DNA of 64,000 bases, taken from positions 23,673,641 through 23,737,640 of the forward strand of contig NW_023601433.1 of assembly GCF_014898055.3 (NCBI RefSeq), given 5' to 3'. The notes beneath the pieces were generated by a model. That model was not told where the DNA came from and ran no database searches. It saw only the letters and a program-made list of their open reading frames with translations. The position numbers were made by a program, and so were the translations under genes. Position 1 is the first letter of the stretch, and every line of letters begins with the position of its first letter. This document shows positions 1 through 12,277 of the stretch, piece by piece. Origin of the DNA: Talpa occidentalis. Taxonomy: Eukaryota; Chordata; Mammalia; Eulipotyphla; Talpidae.

Positions 1-675
1 CTTTCGACTGAGACATCGCCCTGAACTTTCATCTGAGTATGGAATACACTTTTCCAGGGAAGGATCCTCCATACTTTAGAAAATACCATCTGTATGAGAA
101 CAGGAAAGGAATTGGGATATTAAAGAACATAGTTTAGAACTTAACATTTTATCTAGTCTGCTTCTTAGGCATAAGCAGTCTAGACAAGTCAAGCAGACAA
201 AGCATAACCGAGTGCTCAGTCACCTGCTATCCTTATCTTTACCAGTAGGTAGTTTCATTCTCCTTCTGTTCCCCATTTGTCCTCAACTGGGGACACTGTA
301 CATGTGAACTGCATATTCTCTGTCCCCATCTCCTTCTTTTTAGTCCCACTCTCTCAGGTTAGCTAGAGCTAGTTTGGTGGGGGGAAAAAGGGGATATTGC
401 CCACTGCTATTTATAACATGTCTTTTTAAATTTGTGTGCTAGTAAGTAATGTGATTATTTGTTTCCTGCATTTGACCATAAGCTCTTCAGAGACAAGAAC
501 TGTGGCTTATTCATTCCTGCATTTGTTACCCATTGGAGACTCAATGTTATTCAAAAGTGGGTGAGAATACAGCAGTGGCAGCAAAGAAAGGACCTTCCCA
601 CTGACTAATATGTAGCTGCTTATTCTCACTACTCAGATGGCCCTCCTGGACTTTCTGTACTGCAGTTTTCTTTAA

Positions 676-1245
676 TTAAGATGTGGTAGACACATTAACT
701 GAAATGGATTCTGTACTAAGTAGATCCTCTAGGATTTTTTCAGATGACTTTATGCTAAATGAAATAGGAGGTATCGTTTTGTATCTTCGTATGATCCCTT
801 TATCATGTTTTCTTTCTTCCTTGTTAGGAATTAAGCAGTAGATTTGTTCCAATTTGTGTAATAAGCTGCCCCTAGGCATTATGAGATCCTCATAGTTTTC
901 TTTTTCTGGGTTAAAATCGTAAGAGTTGCACCAGACGTTGAGAAGGGGCTCTAAAGCTGAAACACGAATAATTCAGAAAGATTGTGAAGTAAGGATTAAT
1001 AGCGCCAACAGCAAGAACTGATCATGAATATAATATGTGGGGGAAAGTTGCATATCAATGTCTTGGTACTGTGGTCAACTCTTAACATCAATGGCCTCCA
1101 TTGAATCTTGACTGTCAGTATTTGTGACATTCCGTGGTCCCTTTCCTTAATGACTCTGGGTTTGGCTAACTTGGTCAAATGAGACATTAGTAAGATTGAC
1201 ACATCAGAGGATTAACACGTTTTTGTGCATTTGGAACTTGTTGGC
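676..1245 (-). pseudogene. Possible decayed coding exon, unidentified
   Basis: On the minus strand there is a 67-residue open stretch ending at 676 (ending in VNVSTTS). Upstream of it is a protein-like stretch broken by stops, with peptides such as DSMEAIDVK and PEKENYEDLIMPRG. A pyrimidine-rich tract followed by AG near 1245 looks like a splice acceptor. The reading frame contains several stops, so any gene here is dead. I do not recognise the protein. It could also be an open stretch that arose by chance. The same sequence lies at 15095-15665, where extra indels break the open stretch further. Confidence 0.2.
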
Positions 1246-1734
1246 TCTGAAACAAGAGAACAGGGTCCTGCTGAATTGGGATCAGTTTCATAGTACTCAT
1301 AGTAAAATTTTTAAAGTAGTTGCTTTAACCTTGACCTTAAATTCCTATTTTATATAACAAAGTGAATTTCCCATTTTCTGTAATAGAGTGATACCCAGAA
1401 AGCAATAGTAGAAAACAACTAGAGGTTGCTTAAGGGAAAGAAAAATAGAGATTTCATTAATGGAAGTATTAGAAAAGGAGAAAGGAGACATTGAAGGTTG
1501 TACTCAGCACACAAAAAGTAAAACAAGCAAATGAGATCTGAAATATTGATGAGATAGGACTTTAAAAGGGGGAAATAATTTAATATTTAACTAGGTCAGA
1601 GAGTGACTATAATCTGAAAAAAAATTATCAGAGAAAATAGTAGTAATGCTCCCAAAGGGGAACCAAGTGCAGAACGTAAATGAATATTTGGAGTTCTATT
1701 GAAGCACAGAAGAGCTAGTCAGTGGTTACAAAAA

Positions 1735-2165
1735 AAAAAAAATCAATGGATTTTTCTATTTCTATTTTAATTTTATTTCACCATATATATACATGTTCCA
1801 CTTACCCTCCACCAAATCACTCATGTCAATACCCCCTTGGCTTCTCTATACTGGCCGCCTTCTCACACCCCCCACATCATTTCCTCTGTAACCATTAAAT
1901 TGTTTCACTGAGTTTAAGATCTATTCCTGCTGTATTTTGTCTGTGTGTTTTTTGGTTATTCATGCTTCTCAGATGAGTGAAACCATCCAATAGCTATCTT
2001 TCATTTTCTGATTTGTTTTACTTAACTTAATTACCTTGAGGACCATCCATTTTGTTCCCAAAGCCACTATTTCATCTTTTTCACATCTGTATAGTATTCC
2101 ACAGATGTTTAAGCCAAGATTGTGGACCATTAGTTTAGACTACTTCATGCGTTAGCAAGTACATT
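1735..2165 (-). mobile_element. Old L1 3' fragment
   Basis: This is a minus-strand L1-derived sequence. Its phrases match the end of L1 ORF2 and the 3' UTR in reverse: a pyrimidine-rich stretch, then the segments around 'gagtgaaaccatccaatag' and 'gtatagtattccacagatg', which correspond to the C-terminal ORF2 region seen intact in the young L1 at 19597-19870. It is heavily diverged and has no open frame. A copy lies at 16150-16585 in the duplicate segment. Confidence 0.7.
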
Positions 2166-3604
2166 TGAGGGATAAAGTTACATATAGATTCATGTTTTAC
2201 CTGAGCTCTTGTGGACCAAGAATTTCTAGAGTTAAATCTTCTCCAATAAGAAGCACACAGAAGAGAAACCTTAGAAAGGAATCGAGAAGGAAAAATTGAT
2301 CAACCTGTGCCTGAAGTGCATGAGGCAAGGATCCTGAGAAGGAATTTGGATAAGTTTATCTAAGTTAGTAAGGTGAAGATGGACAAGACCTAATTAAACA
2401 ATGAATGGTTTGATAATTCAGAACTTAATATTTCTGGCCTCAAAACAAACACATAGGTCTTTGTTTAAAAAAAAAAAATAATATTTGATCCCCAAATCAA
2501 GTTAAAGCAATGGAAGGAGAGAGCTCAGTCCTAAAAATCATGGCTGGCTTATAGATTTTTCCAAGATGTAGGGGTCAAGATAAGATTTGTAAAACTAAGG
2601 GAACCTTCTGAAAAGAGTAGGGGAATGAATTATATGGGATTGACTGGGCGGTATTTGCCATGGATCTCCGGCATTGAAAATGACATGACATTTCATTGAA
2701 GTGAAGTTACTTAGGGTATGAAATGTCCAAAGGCTGATTAGTGGCCACCTTTTGGGGGAAGAAACATTGCATATGTTTTGGTCCTTCCAGGCATCAAAGG
2801 GCCACAATTTCTATTATACAAGTAATATATAAGGGAGGAATAACCTGTTTCAGAAAAGGCAGTTAAATTTCTTCTGTGAAATAGCTGTATTTAGTGACTT
2901 TAAGAGATGGCCATTTTTAGCATTCAGTTTAAGTTCTTCTATAGCAGAGGGTGAATCAGGTTTTTAATTGTTCTCCAGGAAACATGATAATTTGTATTTT
3001 TTCTAAATATGTGTTTATGCCATTTCTTTTAAAATTATTAACATTTTCATGTGTTTGGAAAGATTTTTTAAAAATCTGTTATTTATTATACTTTTGATCC
3101 TTTTTTCCATTCATACCATTAATTGTGCTTATTCTCTTTTTTCTTTAAACAGGTTTTCAAAGCTCTCTCTATATACTACTCTTTTAAAAGAATTAAGTTT
3201 TGATTATATTGTTTAACTCTGTTTTAAAATTCTTTGATCACTCTTTTTCTTTCATTTCTACCTATGCCTTTACTTCCTTCTTCCAGATTTCTCCTTTTTC
3301 TGACTTGTTGGGTTGACAGTTTCTTAATTTCCAATAAGTGCATTTAAAACTATTAACTTTCACTTAAGGGTTGGGCTAGGTACTCTCCAGGTTTTGATGG
3401 ATAGTGTTCTAATTATAAATTTTTGAAAATCTAGTAATTTCTTTACTTTTTTAAATCATGAATTATTAAAAGTGGGATTGTTTCCAAGTCTATGGGTTTG
3501 CATGGTTCATATATTATGTATATTATCATTATATTGCCAGAGAATGTTCTGTATAATATCAATTCTTTTCAATGTGATGAGGTGTATTTTCTGGATATAT
3601 GGGT

Positions 3605-3869
3605 TTTTTTTAAAGATTTATTATTTATACAAGAGCTGGGGTACAGGCCAGAGGCATGGGAGGGTGAGACAATTCACCAGAGACAGAGTGGGGTGCAGAA
3701 CAGGCAGATCTACCGAAATACACTGCTGAGGGGAGCAGGGGATGAGACAGGAGAGGTCCGCCGTGCCAAGTGGCTATCTCCCTGGCGAGCCCAGAATCAA
3801 ACCCTCACTGTAGAGGCTGTGGACAACTTCATAGCTCTGCACTCAACCCCCTGGGCCACTGGGGAGGCC
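3605..3869 (-). mobile_element. tRNA-derived SINE (minus), with target-site duplication
   Basis: This is a full-length copy of the window's main SINE, in reverse. It starts with the T-rich tail (complement of the A-rich 3' end) and ends with the tRNA-like head (complement of 'ggcctccccagtggc'). It is flanked by a short direct repeat, 'atatatgg', just before 3605 and just after 3869, as expected for L1-mediated insertion. The orthologous copy at 18009-18269 sits at the same place in the duplicate segment, so the insertion predates that duplication. Confidence 0.92.
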
Positions 3870-4136
3870 AATATATGGTTATTTGTGTATTTTTTTGTAT
3901 ATGAAAATAATATTTATTGTGTTGAATGTAAGGTTCTTTTTATTCTAAGTACATTGCACATTTGTATGTCTTAATAATTTTATCTGATTGTCTTACCTGT
4001 TTCTGAGCAGGAAAGATGTACCTCCTACCATAAGTCTGAATTTGTCAACTTAACCTTGTAATTCTGTTTGTTTTCTTTATATATAGAAGCTATTTTGGTT
4101 ACAATCCTGCTTATAAGTTTGCTTTGTTTACAAGCT

Positions 4137-4137
<1 letters not shown>

Positions 4138-4198
<61 letters not shown>
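4138..4198. repeat. (TA)n microsatellite
   Basis: About 29 TA dinucleotides in a row. The corresponding repeat in the duplicate segment (18534-18592) has a different length and a different right flank. Open frames read through it are artefacts of the alternating codons. Confidence 0.95.
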
Positions 4199-4201
<3 letters not shown>

Positions 4202-5008
4202 TTGCCTCATTAAATATTTGATACTTAAAAATATCACTACCTCATCTTGATTTATTATTTTTTGTTGTAATTTTGTTATGTCTACTTTTAAACTTTGGTG
4301 TTCATTTGTTTAGGTATGTCTCTTGTTAGTGACATACAAGATTAAAAAAATCTAATCTGAAAATTTGTCTCATAAAAGTGTGTTAATCCATTTGAACTTC
4401 TATATCACATATTTTGGGATTTATTTCTATTATACTTTTTGTGTTTCTGTGTTATCTTGCTTTTATCCTTTCACCTAGATGTGTTACATGCACATTGTAA
4501 AACTTAGTGGAACATTTTAGACTTTTTTCTAACAATGCTTTTGCATAAATCATTACACAAATTATTACTTTATCATGAGAAATAGAACAAGCATGCCTGG
4601 TTTTCTTTTATGATTAATATTCTTTATACATAGTAAAGTTATGTGTCAGATTTTACATTTTTAATTTCTTTATTGCTGTGATTCTACATATTTAAGGATA
4701 TTAATATCTGATTTTAAAAAAAACATGTGATCTTTCCCAGGCAAAATGTTTGTGTTTGCTTGTCAAGGTTGTGCTTGTTTAGGAGTCTGTGGCTCCCCTG
4801 GAGTTCAGTCTTGATTTAATGGTTTGGTGAGGGGAGAGCAGAGCAAATCCAGTGATATTTATGCTGCCAATAATACAAATGACACAGCTATATGATTTAA
4901 GATTGTTTTTCTTTACATGTTCACTTTTGGGAATTTGCACGTGTGATATGAATTGTGATAAGGGAGGATGTGTAAACTTTATTTTTTTAAGATTTATTTC
5001 TTTTTTTT

Positions 5009-5108
5009 NNNNNNNNNNNNNNNNNNNNNNNNNNNNNNNNNNNNNNNNNNNNNNNNNNNNNNNNNNNNNNNNNNNNNNNNNNNNNNNNNNNNNNNNNNNN
5101 NNNNNNNN
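5009..5108. other. Assembly gap of 100 N
   Basis: Exactly 100 N, the usual placeholder for a gap of unknown size. The left edge is a poly-T run that follows 'agatttatttc'. The right edge lies inside a plus-strand SINE. In the duplicate copy, the same left edge continues into the poly-T of a full-length L1 (from 19432). The two sides of the gap do not obviously belong together. Confidence 0.99.
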
Positions 5109-5264
5109 TGGCAGACCTCGCCTGCCTCGTCCGTGCTCCCTCAGCATTGTCTTCAGTCTGTCTGCCTGTTCTGCTCCCTGCTGTCTCTGGTGTATCCTCT
5201 CACCCTCCTGTGCCTCTGACTGTACCCCAGTTCTTGTATAAATAAATAAGTCTTAAAAATAAAC
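5109..5264 (+). mobile_element. SINE, 3' half (head lost in the gap)
   Basis: The body and tail of the same SINE family in plus orientation, ending in 'aaataaataagtcttaaaaa'. The tRNA-like head would fall in the N gap. Confidence 0.85.
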
Positions 5265-5274
5265 CAAACAAACC

Positions 5275-5520
5275 TGCCAACACTGAGTATTGTTGAAGAT
5301 ATGGAGGAACTAGAACTTTCATAAGCTTTGGGGGAATGGAAAATGGTACAAGCCCTTTAGAAAACAATTTGGTAGTTTCTTAAGAAGGACTATAAAGGGC
5401 TTGAGGAGACTTTGAGGGATGGTAGATGAGTCAACTATCTTCATTGTGAGGATGGTTTCATCTTTGTATACATATGTCAAAACTATTAAATTACACATTT
5501 TCTGTAGGTGTGGTTTACCT
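5275..5520 (+). mobile_element. Old L1 3' fragment
   Basis: Plus-strand sequence resembling the end of an ancient L1 ORF2 and its 3' UTR. It includes the characteristic 'ggaatggaaaatggtacaa' and 'aaaacaatttggtag' block and a downstream 'catatgtcaaaactattaaa' block. It is strongly decayed. No gene or clear repeat was recognised between its end and the SINE at 6379. Confidence 0.6.
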
Positions 5521-6378
5521 AACTAAAGCTGTTGAAAACAAAAAGTCTTATTGTAGGAAAGACTACTCAGTCACTGAGACACAGATGAGAAATGACATGG
5601 ATTAACACAAAATGCAACTAGTGGATGGTAGCCTTTAACCTTAGAGCATTGAGAGATACCAGCTGGATTTTAAGGAAGGGGTAACATTATGAAATCTGAA
5701 TATAAAATATATATATATAAAACAATTATAGTTGCAGTACAGAACAAGGTTTCCAGAGGTATAATGCCAGGGAAAACAGATCTGAGGATATTTCAGTATT
5801 CTAGGAGGAAAATAATGGGAATCTGACTTCGATGAAAGGCCTAGGAGATAGCAGAGTCAACAAAAAGTACAGTGGGGATTCTCATAGCTCTTTGGCTGGA
5901 AGTAAACAATAGCTCTCAGTTCATCTCAATATAAAACATTTCTGAGATGAATAACATGAGAACAGATCTATCCTCTAGAGTGCAGTACTAGACAAAGTGT
6001 GCATGTGATGCTATAGTATATGTATTAAGACTTTATAATTAAACAATGCTCCTTCCTTTACAATTTATGCAAAGTTCCATTAACAACCTACAATTCTCAT
6101 GTTCAGAGAAAAGCGAGTCACAACGCGTTGAGTATATTTCAGATATCTGAGTTATGTCATCAGAATCATCCATAGGATTGATTTCCTGCTTGATATAGAA
6201 ATAAAAAATATTTCAGAATGTCCGGTAACTATCGATAAATATGCTAAGTGCACAGAGGTGATAAATATTCACCTTTACAATAGCAAAAAACACAGGTACT
6301 CCTTAAAGGGACTGACTTTTATGAAAAGGATGCCTTTATAGATAATTATTATTTATAAATTATTTTTAAAGTAAACAT

Positions 6379-6639
6379 TTTTAAAAGATTTATTTATTTA
6401 TTTATACAAGCACTGGGTACAGTCAGAAATGCGGGAGGGCGAGAGAATTCACCAGAGCCAGAGCAGGGAACAGAACAGCCAGGGGAGGAAATACACTGCT
6501 GAGGGGAACAGTGGGCGCAGCAGGAGAGGTCTGCATGCCATGTGGGACTCTCACTGGCAGCCCGGGATGGAGCCAGCGCTTCAGAGGCTGCGGGCAGCTT
6601 TGGAGCCCAGCGCACAACCGCTGCGACCAGGGGAGGCCC
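6379..6639 (-). mobile_element. SINE (minus), with target-site duplication
   Basis: A full-length minus-strand copy of the main SINE. The flanking direct repeats are 'ttaaagtaaacatttt' on the left and 'ttaaagtaaacgtttt' on the right, one mismatch, a clear target-site duplication. The open frames over it (6394-6668) are not genes. Confidence 0.93.
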
Positions 6640-7264
6640 TTAAAGTAAACGTTTTTACAATGAAGTAAGAATTTATTTTTTCCTTATAGCTTTTAAAATG
6701 CATTTTTAATGCAGAGTAATTTTTGTCATTATTTTTTTACTATTACCTTCTTCTCATTAGATGTTTCTTTACAGGCCTATAAAAATAAAAGATTTATTTT
6801 CAGGCAAATAGTAAATAGCCAAATAGAAAGAATATCAAAACCTATTGTTTTATGTAAAATCTTCTAACCCATACTTTCCTAAAAAGGGATTAAACAGGAA
6901 GTAAAAAGAGTAACATTAAAGCAAAGATGTACCGTAATATTAACAAATTATTAAATTACTTCAAATTAATAATCAAAATACACAAAAATCAAAGTTATTT
7001 ACATGATTTCATAGGAAACATATTCTCGGGTTTATTGTGGTGGTCATTTTCAATAAAAAACAAGCTTTTACTGGTACTACAACCTAATTGGGAAATACTG
7101 CTCAAGTCCTTATATGAAAGGAGAACACTGACAGGGAACACAATATATGAATGAAAAATAATATACATAGAAAAACTTAAGAGGAACAAAACAAATTCTG
7201 GAGCTGAAAATCTAAAAAACCAACCAACCAACACGCACACAACACAAACAAGTGAAAGTTAGAG

Positions 7265-9240
7265 ATGCTGACCAGATTTAACATTGTGCTGGAATTGCAC
7301 GCCAGGGCCATTAGTCAAGGAATGAATAAAAAGAATCCAAGCTGGAAAGGAAGTAAAGTAAAAGTATCTTGTTTCACAGAGTACATAATCACAGATATGA
7401 AAATTCTAATACATCCACAAGAAAACTTCTAGTTACAAAAAATTCAACAAAGCTACAAGATACAAGAACAACTTACAAAAATCAGCTGTGTTTCTATTTA
7501 TGTGCATAAAGAAATTGCAAAAGGAAACTAAGAAAGCAATTCTATTGAAATAGCATCTATAAGAAGAAATTCTTAAGATTACATTTGACCAAGAGGTAAA
7601 AGATGTATACACTGAAAATTAGAAAACACTGGTGAAAGAAACTAAAAAAAAAAAACCTAATTTAATAGAAAAAACATCCTTAGTTGATGTGAAGGATTAA
7701 TATTGTTAAAATGTCAATCACCTAGCAATCTACTGATCCAACTCAATATTTATTGAAATTGCAATTTCCTTTTTTCTTTTTCAGAAATGGAAGAGCCAAC
7801 CCTCAAATTCACTTGAAATTGCAAAGAGCCCAGGATATCCAAAACAATCTCGAAAAAAGAAGAAAAAGTTGCAGGACTGAGATTTCCAGATTTCAAAACT
7901 TAGAAAGTGGTACTGTAATGAAAACAATGTGGTACTAGCATGCAAATAAACATACAGACTGACAGAATAGAATAGGGAGTCCAGAAATAATCCATAAATA
8001 TAGCCAGTTGATTGACAAGTGTGGTAAGTCTAACAAACTGGAAAGGTCTCTTCAATAAATGGTTTTGGAAAACTGTATCTTCACATACACAAGGATGATG
8101 CTGGCACCTTACTAAATACCATAAACAGAACTGAAATAGACATTGATCAATAATCTAAATAAAACAGTTAAAACCATAAAACTTGGAAACACAGTGTCAA
8201 TGTGCATGACCTTGGACTTGTGAATGGACACTTAGATATAATACCAAAAATACAAGTACAAAAAAAAAATTAGATATGTTGGATTTCATCAAAAATAAAA
8301 AAAAAAATTAATCGTTACAGGCCGTTGTCAAGAAAGTGAAGAGACAGTCTAAATAGAAGGAGAAAATATCAGCTAGTCATATAGTTGTAAGGGGCTTAAT
8401 AACTGAAATATGCAAAGTGCTAATGAAAAACGTGAGTCAACAACAAAAGGTCAAACAAGCCAATTATAAGAAGGGCAAAGGACTTGGATAGACATTTCTC
8501 CAAAGAGGATATACGAGGTCTATAAACAATTGAAAAGACAATCAACGTGATCAGATATTTACAGAAATGCGAATCATCACCACAATGAGATAGCACTTGA
8601 CACCAACTAAGACAGGTAAAATTGTAAAAGGGAAAAGAATGAGTGTTGGTTTATAGGGAGACTGTGGGAAAACTGGAGCCCCTATCTACTGCTGGTGGGA
8701 TCGAAAATGGTGTAGAATCTGGAAAACAATGTGATGGTTCTTCAAATAGCTGACTATGGAATTCTCATACAACCCACCAATTCCACTTGTAAATGACTCT
8801 CTTAATATGAGCGCACCATGTTCCTTGCAGTGTTAGGATTGTCAAGAGAAGTAAATACTCCATGCCTACAAAAGACTGCGGGCAACCAAATTGTGGAGCA
8901 CACATACAATGGAGCACAGAGCCAATAGAGTGGAATAAAGTTGTCACACGTGCACAAGGACAAACCCTGGAAGCATTATGATAAGTGAAATAAGTCAGTA
9001 CAAAAAATGTATGATTTTGTTGACATGAAAACCTAGGAAAGACAAATTCGTAGAAAGAATAGAGTCAAGGTTAATCAGGACTGGAGGAGAGAAGGGCAGC
9101 AGGAGACACTGCTCACTGGTCACAGAGTTCCTCCTTTGGGTTATAAAAGATATTGGAAACAGTCACGACAGTACGCAGCCATGGGGATGGCATGTGTTAC
9201 GTTAAATATCTTACAACAAAATTTTTAAGTTTAAAAACTA
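7265..9240 (+). mobile_element. Old L1 fragment (ORF2 3' half and 3' UTR)
   Basis: Plus-strand diverged L1. From left to right it keeps the outline of the reverse-transcriptase region ('ctggaattgcacgccagggc' matches the L1 block encoding VLARAI), the C-terminal region and a 3' UTR. Stops and indels break every frame, so the short open stretches are remnants. The same element lies at about 27060-29310 in the partner copy, so it was present before that duplication. Its divergence suggests an ancient L1 family, unlike the young elements at 19432 and 61963. Confidence 0.75.
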
Positions 9241-9592
9241 ATAAGAGATTTTTACCTGTAGCATGATATGATGCAGATAATATGATCAGAAGGTATGCCG
9301 TGTAAAAGAAAGGGACCACTGTCCTAGCACTCGCCTCAAATTCAAGTTTCCTAGAAAGTGATGTGAATTAGACCACCTGTCGTAAAAATACACGCAGTTA
9401 AATAACTTTTAACATCAATATTTGTGTATGAGTGACAAGATGTATCAAAATATTATAGCTTATTGATTGAAACATGTTATAGTTTGGTAAAAGATTAAAA
9501 TATGTGAATTATGATTTTAGAATAAAGGTATAAAAAATTTCCCACCAATCCATGCCATGCTTTCTAAGATTTATTTCAAAAATCCAATGTTT

Positions 9593-9864
9593 GGGCCTCC
9601 CTTTGGTGGTGCAACGGTTGAATGGTGGGCTGTGAAGCTGTCGGCAGCCTCTGCCGTCCTGGTTAGATCCCAGGCCACCAGTGAGGGTCCCACCTGACGC
9701 AACAGACCTCTCCTGCCACACCCGCTGCTCCCCTCAGCAGTGTATTTTGTCATTCTGCCTCTTCTGTTCCCTGCTTTGGCTCTGGTGAATTCCCTGACCC
9801 TCCCGGCATCTGACTATACCTGGTGCTTGTATAAAAAATGAATATATCTTTAACAAAAAATAAG
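9593..9864 (+). mobile_element. SINE private to the left duplicate
   Basis: A full-length plus-strand SINE, head 'gggcctccctttggtggtgc', with an A-rich tail. It is flanked by the direct repeat 'ccaatgttt' (9584-9592 and 9865-9873). The partner copy has the empty site near 29665 ('aaaaatccaatatttaatat'), so this SINE inserted after the older duplication. Confidence 0.93.
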
Positions 9865-10530
9865 CCAATGTTTAACATACCTGAGTATACAAATTCTCAA
9901 TTTTCTCTAATACTGTGTAATCATTAATAACTGTCAAAATTTTGACTTTTTCTAAATGACGAGTAGGTTTGTATCTTTTGCTATTTAAGTACAAAGTATA
10001 ATTTCAGCAAGGCCTGGTATTCAAAGCCTTTTCCCACCGGGTGTCTCTCACCAGGCCTGGCCAAAACTGTTAGCAGGTTTGCTCATCATCTGAGGTGCCT
10101 GGCAGGATTCTAGAAAATACTTGAGAAATCTGAGCTAGTTGTGTTTTTCTAAAACACTAGGGAACATCAGCTTAAAGGTTGGTTTTTTCTTCCAGTGCCA
10201 CCAAGCTATTTCAAGGGCTCCAGAAACAGCACAGACGTGAAGTGAGAGCATTCTGGCTAGAAAACCGAAAGGAACCCTGAAGATCAATGTCTGCCCTGAA
10301 CACTCCCAGCCCTGGGGTGTAGAATGAGTGTTCCCACTAGAATGCAACCCAGTATCTAAGCTGGCTGCTTCCCTTGGGGTCCCTTGAAGAAAGTTGGCTT
10401 AAACTTCAAAGAGAGTGGAGCAGAGCCGGTTCCAAGTCAAGGCCTCCACCAAGTAGCCAGGTTTGGACACATTCCTGGACAGGTCATATCCCTCCCACCT
10501 TCTCCTCCCTCTAAACCCAGCCCCAGGCAC

Positions 10531-11597
10531 CTGGATGTTCTTCAAGGCCAAGCACTTTTCAATGGCGTGAATTTGGTCCAGGAACTCGAGCAGCCACTTC
10601 TGGCTGCACGGGCTTTCCTCGGGGTCTGCGGTCTTCAGGTAGTACTGCAGCCGCATGGTCTTGGCTTACAGGAGTAAGCGGCTTGTCCCTGCGCCGGGAC
10701 CTAGGACTGTTCCTCCCAAGAGGTTGGCCAAGTAGAGGGGAGCAGCGGAGGTGTTGTAAATAGGGAAAGTGATGCTTTTCAGGTCCATGATGTTATTCTT
10801 CTGCCAGATGAACAGGAGTGGGTTGGAGGGCATGCAGGTGCTCTGGTACCTGGCACACACCTGAGGGTAGAGGACCTGGGTTCCATCTTCCCAAGGCGCA
10901 GTCAGCGTCTGCACTGCCTCGTCCAGTTGACTCATTTCTGAGAAGATGACTTGATCCAGCAGATTGGTAGTGTTGGACATCACCAGGATGGAGGCAAAGT
11001 TGACCTCCGCACTGGACCACAACGGGGAGAAGAGGTGGAACTCGTTATTGGAGAAATGTGCCTGCACGAAGTGCAGCTCGGCTTTGCCGGGGCTACCCAA
11101 AGAGGTGTACTGCTCCTCCAGGTTCTCTTCAGTCTCCCTGTGCAGGTACGTCAACCGGTACCCAGGACAGCCGTCAGCACCAGGGGCGCCAGCAGGAAGA
11201 GCCAGGGGTGCGAGCCCACTGCCAGCCCCATCCTCTGGAAGCCCCGGGCGGGGCTGCTCCAGGCGGTTGGTGTGGCAGCGGGGCCTCCCAGGGGTGGCTG
11301 CTGCCCCTGGGCTTCCGGGACCGGTGAATCCCCTCTCTCAGACGGCTGTCGGGGTGGGTCTGAGGAAGGCCCCAAAGCCTGGCTCTGGTCGGGCTCCTGC
11401 CCCTCACTGGAATCCAGGACCTGCTCTGGCTGCCCCGCGGAGGCGGGGAGCTGCTGGGGTCCAGTTGCCGCCTCAGGATCTGCTCTGCTCTCAGACCATG
11501 GCTCGGGCCAGTCCTCCTGCTCTGGCCTCTGAACCCCTGAAGCCTCCCCTTGCTCGAACCCCCCTTGGGGTGCAACTTTGGAGGAATGGACACCCAT
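10531..11597 (-). pseudogene. PTCHD3: PTCHD3 exon 1, left copy, disrupted
   Basis: The encoded peptide resembles the N-terminal part of patched domain-containing protein 3, a patched/RND-type membrane protein with a sterol-sensing domain reported mainly from testis. The likely start is the Met of MGVHSSKVAPQ (11597). A Pro/Glu/Ser-rich cytoplasmic region follows, then a first membrane segment (WLFLLAPLVLTAVLG) and the start of the large extracellular loop. The exon ends at a CAG|GTGCC donor (10531). Two lesions are visible: a 1-base loss at about 11153, giving a stop right after the first membrane segment, and a Gln codon changed to TAA at 10666-10668. An in-frame extension reaches a Met at 11810, so the start is uncertain. 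Later exons should lie to the left on the minus strand but none were recognised, so this is either a dead gene whose remaining exons are outside the window or an isolated exon. Confidence 0.85.
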
Positions 11598-12020
11598 TTC
11601 GGGAAGGACCGACCAGTTGTTCAACAGGAGAAGAGAAAGCAGTGACTGGATGTTTTGCCCAGTCCCCTCCCCCCACAGCTTCTGGGAGGAATCCACAGGG
11701 AGGCTGTGCCAACGGTCACTGCTCTTGCGACCTTTGACCTCCGCTGTGCATGCTGGGATGCGGCGGGGGGCTGCCAGGGGGGTACTTTGCTGGAGAGCCG
11801 GTCTTTCCAACTGGCCTAGTTGGGGAAAGTGTGCTCCTTGCCCTTAGGATCCCCCACCTGAGGGGCCTGCATTTGCTACACTGTTATCAGTCGTGGGGTT
11901 CCCTCCTGTGCCCTGCGGGGGTGTTGATATATCCACGAAGAGAAGCAGAGGCCGGGACAGAAAGGGAGAAGGAGGCTAGAGAAGCCCAGAGTGAAGACCT
12001 GCAGGGGCTTTTCATTTCAT

Positions 12021-12277
12021 TTATTTATTTTTTTAGATTTGTTTATTGTTATTCAAGAACTGGGGTACAGGCCAGATGCGCGGGAGGGTGAGAGGATTCA
12101 CCAGAGACAGAGCAGGGAGCCGAACAGGCAGACTGGCTGAAATACACTGCTGAGGGGAGCAGCAGCGAGCGGACAGGAGACGTCTGCCACGCCATGTGGG
12201 ACCCTCGCCGGTAGCCGGGGGCGCGGACAGCTCCACAGTGCGGGGCTCAACCCACTGCGCCACTGGGGAGACCCCAC
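12021..12277 (-). mobile_element. SINE shared by both PTCHD3-bearing duplicates
   Basis: A full-length minus-strand SINE. The flanks 'cttttcatttca' and 'cttttcatttta' form the target-site duplication. The partner copy has the same SINE at 31841-32094 with the same flanks, so the insertion predates the older duplication. It lies about 425 bp upstream of the presumed PTCHD3 start. Confidence 0.93.

Larger units (their letters stand above)
1..5008. repeat. Near-identical duplicate segment, left copy (partner 14421-19400)
   Basis: This stretch repeats at 14421-19400 in the same orientation and the same order of parts: a decayed ORF, an old L1 piece, a SINE and a TA microsatellite. Differences seen by eye are mostly single-base indels in homopolymers, a few substitutions, small deletions (for example near 2547 and 2639) and a different TA-repeat length. 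The match starts at the first base of the window, so it may continue to the left. It ends at the edge of the 100-N gap, inside a run of T, which is the place where the right copy enters an L1. It could be a recent tandem duplication or two unmerged assembly contigs (haplotypes). The position at a gap makes the second reading attractive. Confidence 0.95.

Noticed and set aside
4025..4250. Open frames on both strands made of alternating Tyr and Ile
   Set aside because: They translate the TA microsatellite.
4779..5241. Open frames running across the N gap
   Set aside because: They contain about 34 unknown residues from the Ns and join unrelated sequences.
10951..11847. Plus-strand open frames of 193 and 257 codons
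   Set aside because: They are antisense shadows of the GC-rich PTCHD3 exon 1.
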